In this document: in pieces, positions 36,260-45,658 of the stretch | Position numbering within the stretch: the stretch's first letter is position 1 | How the letters are laid out: each line of letters opens with the position of its first letter | Source of the DNA: Hyphomicrobium sp. D-2 | Lineage (GTDB): Bacteria; Pseudomonadota; Alphaproteobacteria; Rhizobiales; Hyphomicrobiaceae | DNA: 64,000 nucleotides | Direction of reading: 5' to 3' | Assembly: GCF_029872155.1 (NCBI RefSeq) | Contig: NZ_JARXLA010000008.1 | Coordinates: 684,501 to 748,500, forward strand | The notes under the pieces: generated by a model | The model's database searches: none | Told to the model about the DNA's origin: nothing | The model's input: only the letters and a program-made list of their open reading frames with translations | Made by a program: the position numbers and the translations under genes

Positions 36260-38806
36260 ATGTCAGTATCTTGCGAGGCGCGCAGCCTCGGGGCGCGTTT
36301 GCGCCGCTCGAATTTCCTTTTTCGCCGCCATGTTGCAGCTCTATTGGTCACCACCGCGCTCGTGAGCGTCGCTGGTTTTGTTGCTTCCGCTCCGGCCTTC
36401 GCGCAGCAATCTTCGCCCAACGCCAGCAAGACAGTTAGCTTCAACATTCCCGGTCAGCCTCTCGGTCAGGCGGTGAATGCCTTTTCGGCTGTGACGGGCT
36501 GGCAGGTTGGCTATTCCGGTGCCGTCTCCAAAAGCGCGCTTACCAATGCCGTCTCCGGCACCATGACCCCGGCCGCTGCGTTGAATTTGATGCTCGAAGG
36601 CACCGGAGTGACGCCTCGCATTACCGGCCCGACCAGTGCGGCTCTCATTGATGCCGCATCCAGCAGTGATACCGGTGCGACGGTGGATGGCGCGATAGCT
36701 CTTGATACGATTGATGTCAGTGGCGGGGGCGGGATGAGAACTGATGCGGCGGAAGCGCCGTATGTGTCGCCAGGCTCAACAGCATATGTTTCAGCCGAAC
36801 AGATAAACCGCGTGGCACCCGTATCGCCTGGCGATATGTTTCGTGAAGTGCCAGGCGTTTCGATTGCCAACTCGCGCGCCGGCAACAAGATCGATGTTAA
36901 CATCCGCGGCATGCAGGGCATGAGCCGTGTCAATACGATGGTCGATGGCGCCATGCAGCAGTCGTCGGCCTATAAGGGCTACGATGGCCACGACAGCCGA
37001 GCGTATGTAGATCCGGAAATGATCGCCGATATTATGATCGACAAGGGCCCGAGCAGTGGCCCGCACGGCGCTGGTGCGATCGGCGGCAGTGTGAACATGC
37101 GCACGCTGAATGCTGGTGATATCGTCAAAGACGGCCAGAGTTATGGCATTCGTCTGCGTGGTAGCGGCGGCGGTAACATGATCGAGGAACGATCCACGAC
37201 ACGGACATTATCAACCATCGGCCGTAAGAACTTCGATATCGGTGCCAACAAGAGTGGCAGCGTTGCGGCGGCGACGATCCAGGATCGCTATGAAGCCGTG
37301 ATAGCTGCATCCTATCGCCATCAGGGCAACTACTTTGCCGGAACGAACGGGTCACCCAGCATAACTTACATGTGCTGCGGAACCAGGCTGCGTCCAACGA
37401 CAATCCCGCTTTCGGTCTACACACCCGGATCGCAGGTGTTCAATACGTTTCAAGATACATCGTCATTGCTCGGCAAGCTGAAGCTCAAGTTTGACGACAA
37501 CCAGTCTTTTGAAGTGGGCGTGAACCACTATGAAAGCACCTATGGCGAGGTAAACCCGAACGCGATCGCATTCATCAACAGGCCGCAGAAGTATGCGGCA
37601 AGCCATGTCCAGGCCGACACTTATACTGCGCGTTATGCGTGGACGCCTGCCAGTAACGATCTTGTCGATTTGCGCGCCAATCTGTGGGCATCAGACGTCG
37701 CTTCCGTGTTGAACTCCGTCGGAGTTGACGTTGACTCGTTCACGTGGGGCGGCGAGCTGTACAACACGTCTCGCGTCGATGTGCTCAAGGGCCTGGCTAT
37801 CACTTACGGCGGGCAAACCTTCACCGAGGATGCATCGGCGCATAACAACACGGCCAGTGTCGTGAACGATGAGAGTAATCTCAGCGGCGTGCGCGCAATG
37901 CACAGCCTGTTCTCTAATGCCAAGCTTGACGTTACCGATTGGCTGACGCTGCACGGTGGCGTCAGGTATGATCGCTACACGGCTGAGGAGGGTGGAGCCA
38001 ATGCTGGTGCCCGCAAGTCCGACAGTAGGATCAATCCAACTGCCGCGATAACGGTGACGCCGATAAAAGGCGTGCAGCTGTTCACGCAATATGCTGAAGG
38101 CTGGAAGCCGCCTAGCATCCGCGAGCTGTACGTTCGCAACAATGGCATTCAGCCAAATCCTAATTTGCGTCCGGAAACTGCGCAGAACTGGGAATACGGT
38201 GTCAACCTCAGCCGTGATGGTCTGTTGCAGGATGATGACCGTCTGCGGGTGAAGTTTGCCTACTTCGACAACAGCTATCAGGATTACATCATCCGCTCAT
38301 CGGTGCGCGGTATCTATCAGTACGACAATATCCCCGAAGCCACCTTCAAGGGTATTGAGGTGTCCGGCAATTATGATGTTGGTTGGTTCTTCGCGTCGGG
38401 CAGCTACAATTATTATACCGAGGTCGAGTACTGCTTCACTGCGAGTGCCGCGTGTGCGGCTGTCACCGGCACAACGGACTACAACTCCTCGTACGTTCCG
38501 CCAAAGTACACCGGCAGCGTAACAGCCGGTACGCGGTTGTTCGACGAAAAGCTTACGCTGGGCGGTCGCATCAACGTTGCCGGCGCCCGCGCGGTGCCTC
38601 GGGCGTCCGGCGCTCAGGTGACTCTGCCATCGGAGTGGTTGCCCTTCACGACATTCGATGTGTTCGGCGGTTACGTGCTGAATGAAAATGCGAAGTTAGA
38701 CTTCAGCGTCGAGAACCTGAAGGATCGCTATTACGTCGATCCGCTGTCGATCGGTCTCGCCGCGCCCGGACGAACGGGCAGGGCAACCGTGACGGTGCAA
38801 TTCTGA
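36260..38806 (+). CDS. TonB-dependent receptor with STN domain (unit 1)
   Basis: 848 residues, outer membrane. Signal peptide ends AFA near residue 48. An STN signalling domain spans about 57-120 (VSFNIPGQPLGQAVNAFSAVTGWQVGY). The TonB-box-like DTIDVSG is at 149-155. The plug has DMFREVPGVSIAN and VNIRGMQGMSRV. The barrel includes WKPPSIREL...NPNL and ends AAPGRTGRATVTVQF. A CC dipeptide (TYMCCGTR) and a C-x6-C loop (EYCFTASAACAA) are notable. Iron or heme-type ligand is inferred from the neighbours. Confidence 0.92.
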   Translation: MSVSCEARSLGARLRRSNFLFRRHVAALLVTTALVSVAGFVASAPAFAQQSSPNASKTVSFNIPGQPLGQAVNAFSAVTGWQVGYSGAVSKSALTNAVSGTMTPAAALNLMLEGTGVTPRITGPTSAALIDAASSSDTGATVDGAIALDTIDVSGGGGMRTDAAEAPYVSPGSTAYVSAEQINRVAPVSPGDMFREVPGVSIANSRAGNKIDVNIRGMQGMSRVNTMVDGAMQQSSAYKGYDGHDSRAYVDPEMIADIMIDKGPSSGPHGAGAIGGSVNMRTLNAGDIVKDGQSYGIRLRGSGGGNMIEERSTTRTLSTIGRKNFDIGANKSGSVAAATIQDRYEAVIAASYRHQGNYFAGTNGSPSITYMCCGTRLRPTTIPLSVYTPGSQVFNTFQDTSSLLGKLKLKFDDNQSFEVGVNHYESTYGEVNPNAIAFINRPQKYAASHVQADTYTARYAWTPASNDLVDLRANLWASDVASVLNSVGVDVDSFTWGGELYNTSRVDVLKGLAITYGGQTFTEDASAHNNTASVVNDESNLSGVRAMHSLFSNAKLDVTDWLTLHGGVRYDRYTAEEGGANAGARKSDSRINPTAAITVTPIKGVQLFTQYAEGWKPPSIRELYVRNNGIQPNPNLRPETAQNWEYGVNLSRDGLLQDDDRLRVKFAYFDNSYQDYIIRSSVRGIYQYDNIPEATFKGIEVSGNYDVGWFFASGSYNYYTEVEYCFTASAACAAVTGTTDYNSSYVPPKYTGSVTAGTRLFDEKLTLGGRINVAGARAVPRASGAQVTLPSEWLPFTTFDVFGGYVLNENAKLDFSVENLKDRYYVDPLSIGLAAPGRTGRATVTVQF

Positions 38807-38883
38807 CGGGAGCTGCGGGGCTGGGGAGTGGATTTGGAATGCAACTCCAAGTCTGCTCCTGACATGCTCGCTCGTGAACCGGT

Positions 38884-38916
38884 GCCGAGTGGCGGAGGTC
38901 TTGATTGCCGCTCGGC
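38884..38916. other. Stem-loop downstream of receptor 1
   Basis: GCCGAGTGGC pairs with GCCGCTCGGC with one mismatch around a long loop. It lies 78 bases after the receptor stop and may end transcription, though no T-run follows. The 477-base gap 38807-39283 otherwise shows only the Irr-like element at 39085. Confidence 0.4.
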
Positions 38917-39084
38917 TGACTGCTCCCGTTGAGTGGCAATATTGCAACCGAAGCCGGAAATCATATCCGGGCTGCCGCTGCATTCCGGGGGGAGGCCGTG
39001 GCGGCGGCGGCCACACAAAGTGAAGCAATATCAAGCAATAAGTATACTCACATCGTAATGTATATGCGCGTGGCGGCGAGCTAG

Positions 39085-39101
39085 CCTAGAGACGCTATAA
39101 A
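39085..39101. promoter_or_regulatory. Irr-box-like element 2 (weak)
   Basis: CCTAGAGACGCTATAAA aligns with TTTAGAA-N3-TTCTAAA at ten of fourteen defined positions or fewer, keeping TAGA and TATAAA halves. It is 182 bases upstream of the second sigma gene. Confidence 0.3.
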
Positions 39102-39283
39102 TATCTGATGTTGCGCAGCAATTGCGCCCTGCGCTAGCGGTTGAGGCGGCCGCCTGAGGCCCTCCCGTAGCGAATGAAGTTGCGTGTCATGAGCCGCCAG
39201 ATCTTTTCCGAAGTTCGGTTTGTCAGTTCTCGATCTCAGACGGGCTTCTTCGTCGGGCACTCACTGCGAGCGTGGCAGAGCGT

Positions 39284-39802
39284 ATGATGTCGACCGCGTT
39301 GAATAATGCCTTCATCGCCCAGCGGCACTCTTTGATCTGGAGTGTGATGCGCATCGTGCGCGATCCGCAGGCGGCAGAAGACTTGGCGCAGGAAGCGTTT
39401 GTGCGCGCCCGGCAGGCCGTCGAAGCACGCCCCATCGAACATATCGAAGCGTTTTTGCACCAGACAGCGCGTAACTTGGCGCTCGATCACTTGCGACGGC
39501 GGAAGACGCGAGACCGTTTCGAGGGCGACGATCAGGCCGACGCAAATATCGCTGCCGTTGAGGCTGATGTTCTCGATCCTGAGGCTGAGTGCATCGAACG
39601 TGAGCGGTTCCGCGTTTTTCTGAAGGTGCTGGCGGAGCTTCCGCGCCAGACGCAGCACATCGTCATGCTGAGCCGCGTCAACGGCTGGTCGCAGGCCAGG
39701 ATTGCCGCTCATCTGGGCATTTCGGAGCGAACGGCATTCAATGCCTTGAAGCGCGCCATGGCCCATTGCCGTGAGGCCATGATACATCACGATCTGACCT
39801 GA
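39284..39802 (+). CDS. ECF sigma factor, FecI-like (unit 2)
   Basis: 172 residues. Region 2: VMRIVRDPQAAEDLAQEAFVRA and EAFLHQTARNLALDHLRRRK. Region 4: LPRQTQHIVMLSRVNGWSQARIAAHLGISERTAFNALKRAM. Closely related to the unit 1 sigma (shared EAFLHQTARNLALDH and AHLGI blocks). Start chosen at ATG 39284; GTG 39272 would add four residues. fecR2 follows after 138 bases. Confidence 0.93.
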   Translation: MMSTALNNAFIAQRHSLIWSVMRIVRDPQAAEDLAQEAFVRARQAVEARPIEHIEAFLHQTARNLALDHLRRRKTRDRFEGDDQADANIAAVEADVLDPEAECIERERFRVFLKVLAELPRQTQHIVMLSRVNGWSQARIAAHLGISERTAFNALKRAMAHCREAMIHHDLT

Positions 39803-39940
39803 TTGATTCTTTCGCTTCGCCTCAGAGCGCTCTGCTCGGCCCGCATGATGGGCTGGAGCAAGAACAGCGATGTTGCGAACTTCTCTACGCTGGTGCGTCA
39901 GATACATAGGCAGCAGCGCGATGACACCCGGATGACCTGA

Positions 39941-40951
39941 GTGGGACGTAGACAGCGAGATGGCGATGAACCCGGTGAGGAGTTTGCTCACGACGATCCT
40001 GTCGTTGATGCAGCTCTGACCTGGTTCACACGCTTGAATAACGCTGCGCCGGATGCACGCGTGCAGGCCGAGTTTCAGGCCTGGCTTGCCCAGAGTTCGC
40101 GCCACGTGGCGGAATTTCGGGCCCTTGAGCAGATGTGGGGATCGCCTGCGTTTGGCAAAGCTGCGGGCAGCCTGGCGTCGGCCAACAGAGGTGGTCAACG
40201 CATTGCTGCCGGCGGGCGTACTGGCACGATATCACCCGCCCGCCGCTGGCGCGGTTACGGGGCGCTGGCCGCCGCCGCTGCTGTTGTGATGATCGGCGCG
40301 TGGCAACTTCCTTCGCTGCTGCTGCAAATCCGTTCCGATTATCTGACCTCGACGGGTGAGCGCGCGACCATTGCGCTGCCGGACGGATCGGTGATGACGC
40401 TCAACACCGCAACTGCCGTGGCCATCGACTTTGAACAGGGCAGGCGGCAGGTTCAGTTGCTCGCGGGTGAGGCATTCTTCGACGTCAAGCATGACCCTGC
40501 GCATCCTTTTCGCGTCGCAGGCCAGTTCGGCAATGTAGAGGTAAAAGGCACCGCTTTCGCTGTGCGGCAGGACCGCGAGGAAGACGTTGTCGTGCTTGAG
40601 CGCGGCCTCGTGGTCGTCAGCAAAGGCACGCAGCGCACCGAACTGCATCCCGGTCAGATGGTGGCGGCGACGGCGAACTCACTCAGTGCCGTTTCAGATG
40701 TGGATCTTGATGGTGCGCTGGCTTGGCGCGACGGTCGCATCATTTTCGCCGATCAGCCGCTGTCGCGCGTGTTGGCGGAGCTGGGGCGATACCATTCCGG
40801 CCGGGTGATCGTTGCAACCGGATCGGTGCAAGAGCAGCGTGTGACCGGTAACTATCGGCTCGACGATATCGACGGGGCGTTCAACACGCTCGCCGACGCG
40901 GTTGGCGTCTCGATTTATCGTTTGCCTGGCGGCCTGATTATTTTTCGCTGA
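39941..40951 (+). CDS. FecR-type anti-sigma/sigma regulator (unit 2)
   Basis: 336 residues, same plan as FecR1: cytoplasmic VDAALTWFTRLNNA...VAEFRALEQMW, one membrane helix (ALAAAAAVVMIGAWQL, about 107-122), then IALPDGSVMTLNTATAVAIDF, LLAGEAFFDV, VKGTAFAVR and a C-terminal VTGNYRLDDIDGAFNTLADAVGVSI. Start is GTG 39941. The 16 bases 39929-39944 are identical to those around the FecR1 start and contain ATG ACC TGA immediately before GTG. Confidence 0.9.
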   Translation: MGRRQRDGDEPGEEFAHDDPVVDAALTWFTRLNNAAPDARVQAEFQAWLAQSSRHVAEFRALEQMWGSPAFGKAAGSLASANRGGQRIAAGGRTGTISPARRWRGYGALAAAAAVVMIGAWQLPSLLLQIRSDYLTSTGERATIALPDGSVMTLNTATAVAIDFEQGRRQVQLLAGEAFFDVKHDPAHPFRVAGQFGNVEVKGTAFAVRQDREEDVVVLERGLVVVSKGTQRTELHPGQMVAATANSLSAVSDVDLDGALAWRDGRIIFADQPLSRVLAELGRYHSGRVIVATGSVQEQRVTGNYRLDDIDGAFNTLADAVGVSIYRLPGGLIIFR

Positions 40952-41061
40952 GCCAGCCTTTTCCCTTTCTGGATTCTCACAGCTCGAACGTCTCGTCTAA
41001 CAGAGGCAAGTTTCGGTCGTGTTTCGGCCGTGCCTGAGGGTTCGAGTTGGAGTTGTTTTGT

Positions 41062-44000
41062 ATGCGTACTGCGTGCAGGTCGGCGGCATTTGTTGCCGCG
41101 CGTATCCCATCGAAATCATCGATTATCGTTTCTCTGGTTCTCAGGTCGTTTTTGCTGAGCGGCGTCAGTGTCGCTGCGGTGGGTGTTGCTCAGGCCCAGC
41201 AGGCAGCGCCTACAAACGCTGCGGTCAATTTCTCCATTCCTGCACAGCCGTTGTCGGCGGCTATCAACGCCTTCATCAAGCAATCCGGCTGGCAGATCAG
41301 CTATTCATCCGCGCTTGCAAGCGGCAAAACTTCGAACGCAGTTTCGGGCAGCTACACTCCGACACAGGCATTGCAGCTTCTGGTGGCTGGTACCGGCATT
41401 GATGTCCGCTCCGGCTCTGTCGGTTCGGCAGCGCTGGTTGATGCAAATGCCGCTGGCAACGACACCGGAGCAATGGTGGACGGCGCGATAGCTCTTGATA
41501 CGATCGATGTGAGTGGCGGCAGTATTGGGAATGCGGCGCTAGCGGATGCGCCTTATGAGACGCCGGGATCGTCGTCGTTCATATCCGCCGAGCAGTTGGC
41601 GCGAATACCAGCAACATCGCCAGGCGATGTGTTTATCAACACGCCCGGCGTGATCAACGGAAACCGCGTTGGCACTTCGCTCAACCCGAATATTCGCGGT
41701 TTGCAAGGCATGGGGCGCGTCAACACGACGATCGACGGCGCGCGTCAGAACACGAGCACTTATCGGGGCTATACGGGCAATCGCGATGAAACATACATTG
41801 ATCCGGACATGGTCGGCGGCATCGATATCTCGAAGGGGCCGAGCACCGGTGCGGGCGTGGGCGGCATTGGCGGTTCGATCAATTTTCGCACGCTTGAAGC
41901 CGCAGATATTTTGAAGCCCGGCGAGACAAGCGGTGCGCGTATCAAGGCGAGTTTGGGTGGTAATGCTTCCAAGCCGCCCGCCGCTGGTACGACCACGAGT
42001 GCCGATCGCCCCGATTTTTATGGCGACTCTTTTTCAGGAAGTTTCGCCACTGCTGTAATTGCGGGCAACTATGAAGCGGTGGCAGCTTACTCGAAGCGCC
42101 AGCAGGGCAACTACTTTTCCGGCACCAAGCTGCCCGATGGCCTTTTGATCGGATCTGGAACAAACGCCGGCGCCCAGGTCAAACCCGGCAGCGAGGTGTT
42201 CAACACTTCGGAAGACACCGAGTCGTTTCTTGCCAAGGGTAAGGCGTCGGATGGCGAGCAGTCGCTGCAGCTGAGCTATCTGTTCTATGGCTCGAACTCC
42301 GGGCAGATCAGCGATCTGTTTCTCGTCACCGGCTTTAACAACAATCAGTACGACCCGACCTACACGCGTGTTGACACCTACGCCGCAAATTATCGCTACA
42401 CACCTTCTGACAACGATCTGGTCAACTTCCGTGCCAATCTCTGGTTCACGGATCTATTTTCAGAACGCTTCCTCGCGACAATCGATAAGCCGTACGGGAC
42501 CCGCACTGTCGGCGGCGACATCGGCAACACATCCACGTTCGATCTTGGTTTCGGTGCACTTTCGGTCGACGCTGGTGCTGAATTTGTGCGCGAGCATGCG
42601 ACTGCAGAGCAGTTTGCATCGACGGTCACCTATTCCGGTGGTTGGGAAACGTATGGCCCCTCGGGAACGCGCCTGATGGCTAGTGCTTATACCTCAGCCA
42701 CGTTCAAGCCGACCGACTGGGCAAAATTCTCCGGTGGCGTACGATACGACTACTATCAGTCGGAAGGCGAAGGCTATCTCGCGGCGTATCCGGATAAGTC
42801 CGACAGCGGCATCAGCCCGAATGTGTCGATGACGCTGGAGCCGACGGATGGTGTGCAGCTCTATGCCCAGTACGTTGAAGGCATGCGGCCGCCTAGCTTG
42901 CGCGAGACGCATTGGCATTATCAAGGCCTGCTCGTAAACAATCCAAACCTCGGCCCTGAGTATTCAAGGAATAAAGAAGTAGGTCTCAATATCCTGCGTG
43001 ATGACGTACTAATTCAAGGCGACAAGCTGCGGTTCAAGGCGTCGTACTTTGATAACAGCTATGACGATTATATCATTCGCTACTTGAGGGAGACCGTGCC
43101 TGCGCGCGGCAATGTCTATCACTGGGCCAACATCGAAGGTGCAACCTATCGTGGCTTCGAGCTTTCCGGTGCGTATGACGCGCGCAAGTTTTTTGTCGAA
43201 GCGGCATTCACGAAGTACACCAAGATTGAATACTGCCGCGATAATATCGGCTGCGCGACACCTGCTTATGGCACCGTGTTAGGGGGCGCTACATCGCCGA
43301 CCGCATCCGATTACGTATCAAACTACATTCCGCCGGAATATTCCGGCAGCGTCACTGCGGGCGTGCGTCTGTTCGACGAAACGCTGACGCTCGGAGCGCG
43401 CATGCATTTTGCCGGGCTGCGAATGGGCAGTTCGTGGAATGGCGCGAGTGCATCCAGAATCGGTATCGACACCACCTGGCCGAAGTATCAGATTTTTGAT
43501 GCGTTTGGCTCTTATCAGATCACCGACGACATGCTGCTGAACTTCAGCGTCGAAAACATCACCGATGAATACTACTTCGGTGCGCTGGCTTCCGTCGGTA
43601 TACCATCACCGGGCCGCACGGTTCGCCTCGGGCTCACGCACCACATTGGCGGCGATGCAATTCCGCAGGTTGCACCGCTTACGTTGGGCAGAGCTGCGAG
43701 CGGCGCTCCCGGTAGCGATTGGACTGGGCTCTATTTTGGCGGGTTCGTAGGGTATTCATTTGCTGATCTGAATGGCACGACAACGGCCGCCGACGGAACG
43801 GCGGGTGGCATTCCAGCGACTGAATCGGCGCGCATCGACCTGGAGAACGTGCAGAACGGATTGCGTGCCGGTGTAAACTATCAGTTCGGCAATCGCTTTG
43901 TTGTCGGCCTCGAAGGCGACTTCTCATGGCTGAAGCATCAGGGAATTCAGCAAGCGCTCGTCACTGAAAGTTCAGAACTAGCTGATGCGGGCTGGCTGCA

Positions 44001-44523
44001 GGCGGACACCGAGTATTCGCTTGACTGGATGGCCACGTTGCGCGGGCGCGTCGGTTACGCTTGGGACCGTTATCTTCTGTATGGCACGGGCGGCCTGGCG
44101 TTCCTGAAGGAGGATCAGACGCGCACGCAGTATCAGTCTGACGTTGGCGCTGCGAACCGGCTCTATGGACGTAAAACGGAAGAGTTTTTCAAAGAGACGG
44201 CATCGGGCATTCGCCTTGGATGGACGGCCGGAGCAGGATTTGAATACGCCATCGACAATCACTGGTCGCTGACCGGAGAATACAGCTTTACCGGCTTTGG
44301 CATTGAGAAGTTTCTGTTCTCTAATGCGCGTCAGGGTATTAGCAAAGGATGGAGCACTACAACCATTTGTAGACCCAACAACTCAACGCCTCCATGTCCG
44401 GGCGGCGTAACAACGGTGATCCGCGAGACGACACCCGGTACATCGGAAACCGTAAATGGGCGCAAGGCATCGAACGAACTCGATCTGCAATTGCTCAAGC
44501 TCGGCGTGAACTACCGGTTCTAG
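41062..44523 (+). CDS. TonB-dependent receptor fused to a C-terminal Omp25/Omp31-like barrel (unit 2)
   Basis: 1153 residues, about 300 longer than its paralogues. Signal peptide, STN domain (VNFSIPAQPLSAAINAFIKQ...), TonB box DTIDVSG, plug (NIRGLQGMGRVNTTIDG) and a 22-strand type barrel with MRPPSLRETHWHYQG...NPNL (His between the FRAP/NPNL-type motifs, as in heme receptors). The receptor's usual end GRTVRLGL is not followed by a stop. A linker of about 25 residues leads to a second barrel from about 885: DWTGLYFGGFVGYSF, GVNYQFGNRFVVGLEGDFSW, RGRVGYAWDRYLLYGTGG, WTAGAGFEYAIDNHWSLTGEYSF, ending LKLGVNYRF. These are hallmarks of the small Omp25/Omp31 porin-like family. No stop or frameshift is seen in between. 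Confidence 0.92.
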   Translation: MRTACRSAAFVAARIPSKSSIIVSLVLRSFLLSGVSVAAVGVAQAQQAAPTNAAVNFSIPAQPLSAAINAFIKQSGWQISYSSALASGKTSNAVSGSYTPTQALQLLVAGTGIDVRSGSVGSAALVDANAAGNDTGAMVDGAIALDTIDVSGGSIGNAALADAPYETPGSSSFISAEQLARIPATSPGDVFINTPGVINGNRVGTSLNPNIRGLQGMGRVNTTIDGARQNTSTYRGYTGNRDETYIDPDMVGGIDISKGPSTGAGVGGIGGSINFRTLEAADILKPGETSGARIKASLGGNASKPPAAGTTTSADRPDFYGDSFSGSFATAVIAGNYEAVAAYSKRQQGNYFSGTKLPDGLLIGSGTNAGAQVKPGSEVFNTSEDTESFLAKGKASDGEQSLQLSYLFYGSNSGQISDLFLVTGFNNNQYDPTYTRVDTYAANYRYTPSDNDLVNFRANLWFTDLFSERFLATIDKPYGTRTVGGDIGNTSTFDLGFGALSVDAGAEFVREHATAEQFASTVTYSGGWETYGPSGTRLMASAYTSATFKPTDWAKFSGGVRYDYYQSEGEGYLAAYPDKSDSGISPNVSMTLEPTDGVQLYAQYVEGMRPPSLRETHWHYQGLLVNNPNLGPEYSRNKEVGLNILRDDVLIQGDKLRFKASYFDNSYDDYIIRYLRETVPARGNVYHWANIEGATYRGFELSGAYDARKFFVEAAFTKYTKIEYCRDNIGCATPAYGTVLGGATSPTASDYVSNYIPPEYSGSVTAGVRLFDETLTLGARMHFAGLRMGSSWNGASASRIGIDTTWPKYQIFDAFGSYQITDDMLLNFSVENITDEYYFGALASVGIPSPGRTVRLGLTHHIGGDAIPQVAPLTLGRAASGAPGSDWTGLYFGGFVGYSFADLNGTTTAADGTAGGIPATESARIDLENVQNGLRAGVNYQFGNRFVVGLEGDFSWLKHQGIQQALVTESSELADAGWLQADTEYSLDWMATLRGRVGYAWDRYLLYGTGGLAFLKEDQTRTQYQSDVGAANRLYGRKTEEFFKETASGIRLGWTAGAGFEYAIDNHWSLTGEYSFTGFGIEKFLFSNARQGISKGWSTTTICRPNNSTPPCPGGVTTVIRETTPGTSETVNGRKASNELDLQLLKLGVNYRF

Positions 44524-44569
44524 ATTGGTATTGCCTAAGAAGTGCAGGTCTTGCCTTCGCGCCTTTTGA

Positions 44570-44603
44570 GGGATTGCCGCAAATGGAATGCGGCAATCCC
44601 TTT
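44570..44603 (+). terminator. Terminator after the fused receptor
   Basis: A perfect 12-bp stem GGGATTGCCGCA / TGCGGCAATCCC with a seven-base loop, followed by TTT. It is 47 bases after the receptor stop. The gap to the next sigma gene (44604-45060) otherwise shows only the Irr-like box. Confidence 0.8.
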
Positions 44604-44955
44604 GCATTTGCGCGTGCTGCATCTTCGAAGTGGCACGCAGATCCGGTTCGCGCTTTGTCTGACTGCATCCGCATGCCGGAGCGATACCCGGCCCCGAGAG
44701 TGCAGGTGATCGGATAGGTTCAACTCGCAGCTTGCGCCAGACAGGGCGCGATGCCATTCGGTCCCGGTTCTGCGCCTGGAGCCATGCTTCGCCCCGCACG
44801 GCTGTGTCGATTTCGCATCATGCCGGTCGTAAACCGATCGCACGGGAGGCGCGTTTTTGCGGCGATGGCTCTGCTCCCAATTCGGGTAGCTCGCTGGCAA
44901 AGAAAGCAAAAACAGTACTGATGGCGTATAGTTTGCTGTTGCCGAGATATGCGGA

Positions 44956-44972
44956 TCTAGAATCGGTCTAGT
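44956..44972. promoter_or_regulatory. Irr-box-like element 3
   Basis: TCTAGAATCGGTCTAGT matches TTTAGAA-N3-TTCTAAA except at four defined positions and keeps the dyad CTAGA-N5-TCTAG. It is 88 bases upstream of the third sigma gene. Confidence 0.45.
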
Positions 44973-45060
44973 GCATTAATATTGCCCGCTAAAACCGATC
45001 TGCTAGGAGCATGTAGGCATATCGGCATCGGTGGTCGCCGATTGCTGTGGGGGTACGCGT

Positions 45061-45567
45061 ATGGCTGCGAAATCGGTCGATCTTGCAAATCTGTATTCAT
45101 CGGAGCGCAGTCGGCTCGGACGGCTGATCGATCGTATCGTACGCAATCCGGCGACGACGGAAGATCTGGTGCACGATGTGTTCGTGCGCGTGATGACGGG
45201 TTCATCGCCGGAGGTTCGTGACGAGCGGGCCTACCTGTCACGGGTTGCGCGCAATCTGGCGATTGATCACACGCGCAAGGCCGTTCGCACCGTCGATGTG
45301 AGCGAAGAAACGTTTTTTGCCTTTGTCGATCCAGCGCCGTCGCCGGAAACCATTGCGGCCGATCGGCAGGCGCTTGCGATAACGGTTGGGGCGATTGCCT
45401 CGCTGCCCGAGCGCACCCGCCGTGCGTTGGAGCTGCACAGACTTGGCGATCACACGTTGGAGAGTATCGGCAAGCAGCTCGGCATCTCCACCTCGCTGGC
45501 CAGTCGGTTGGTGATCGAAGGCTATCGGATTGTCCAGAAGCGTCTGGATGAAGCGGGCGCTGTCTGA
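45061..45567 (+). CDS. ECF sigma factor, FecI-like (unit 3)
   Basis: 168 residues. Region 2: LIDRIVRNPATTEDLVHDVFVRV and YLSRVARNLAIDHTRKAVR. Region 4: LPERTRRALELHRLGDHTLESIGKQLGISTSLASRLVIEG. ATG 45061 has GGGGG eight bases upstream; GTG 45031 is a less likely earlier start. fecR3 begins 91 bases after the stop. Confidence 0.93.
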   Translation: MAAKSVDLANLYSSERSRLGRLIDRIVRNPATTEDLVHDVFVRVMTGSSPEVRDERAYLSRVARNLAIDHTRKAVRTVDVSEETFFAFVDPAPSPETIAADRQALAITVGAIASLPERTRRALELHRLGDHTLESIGKQLGISTSLASRLVIEGYRIVQKRLDEAGAV

Positions 45568-45658
45568 GGCGTGGAAATTTCCCTCGGCAATACGTCAAAC
45601 GTCCTGGGAGCGCAGATCGGCTATCCGGTTGTCATCTGAGGCTGCTCGCACGACGCTT

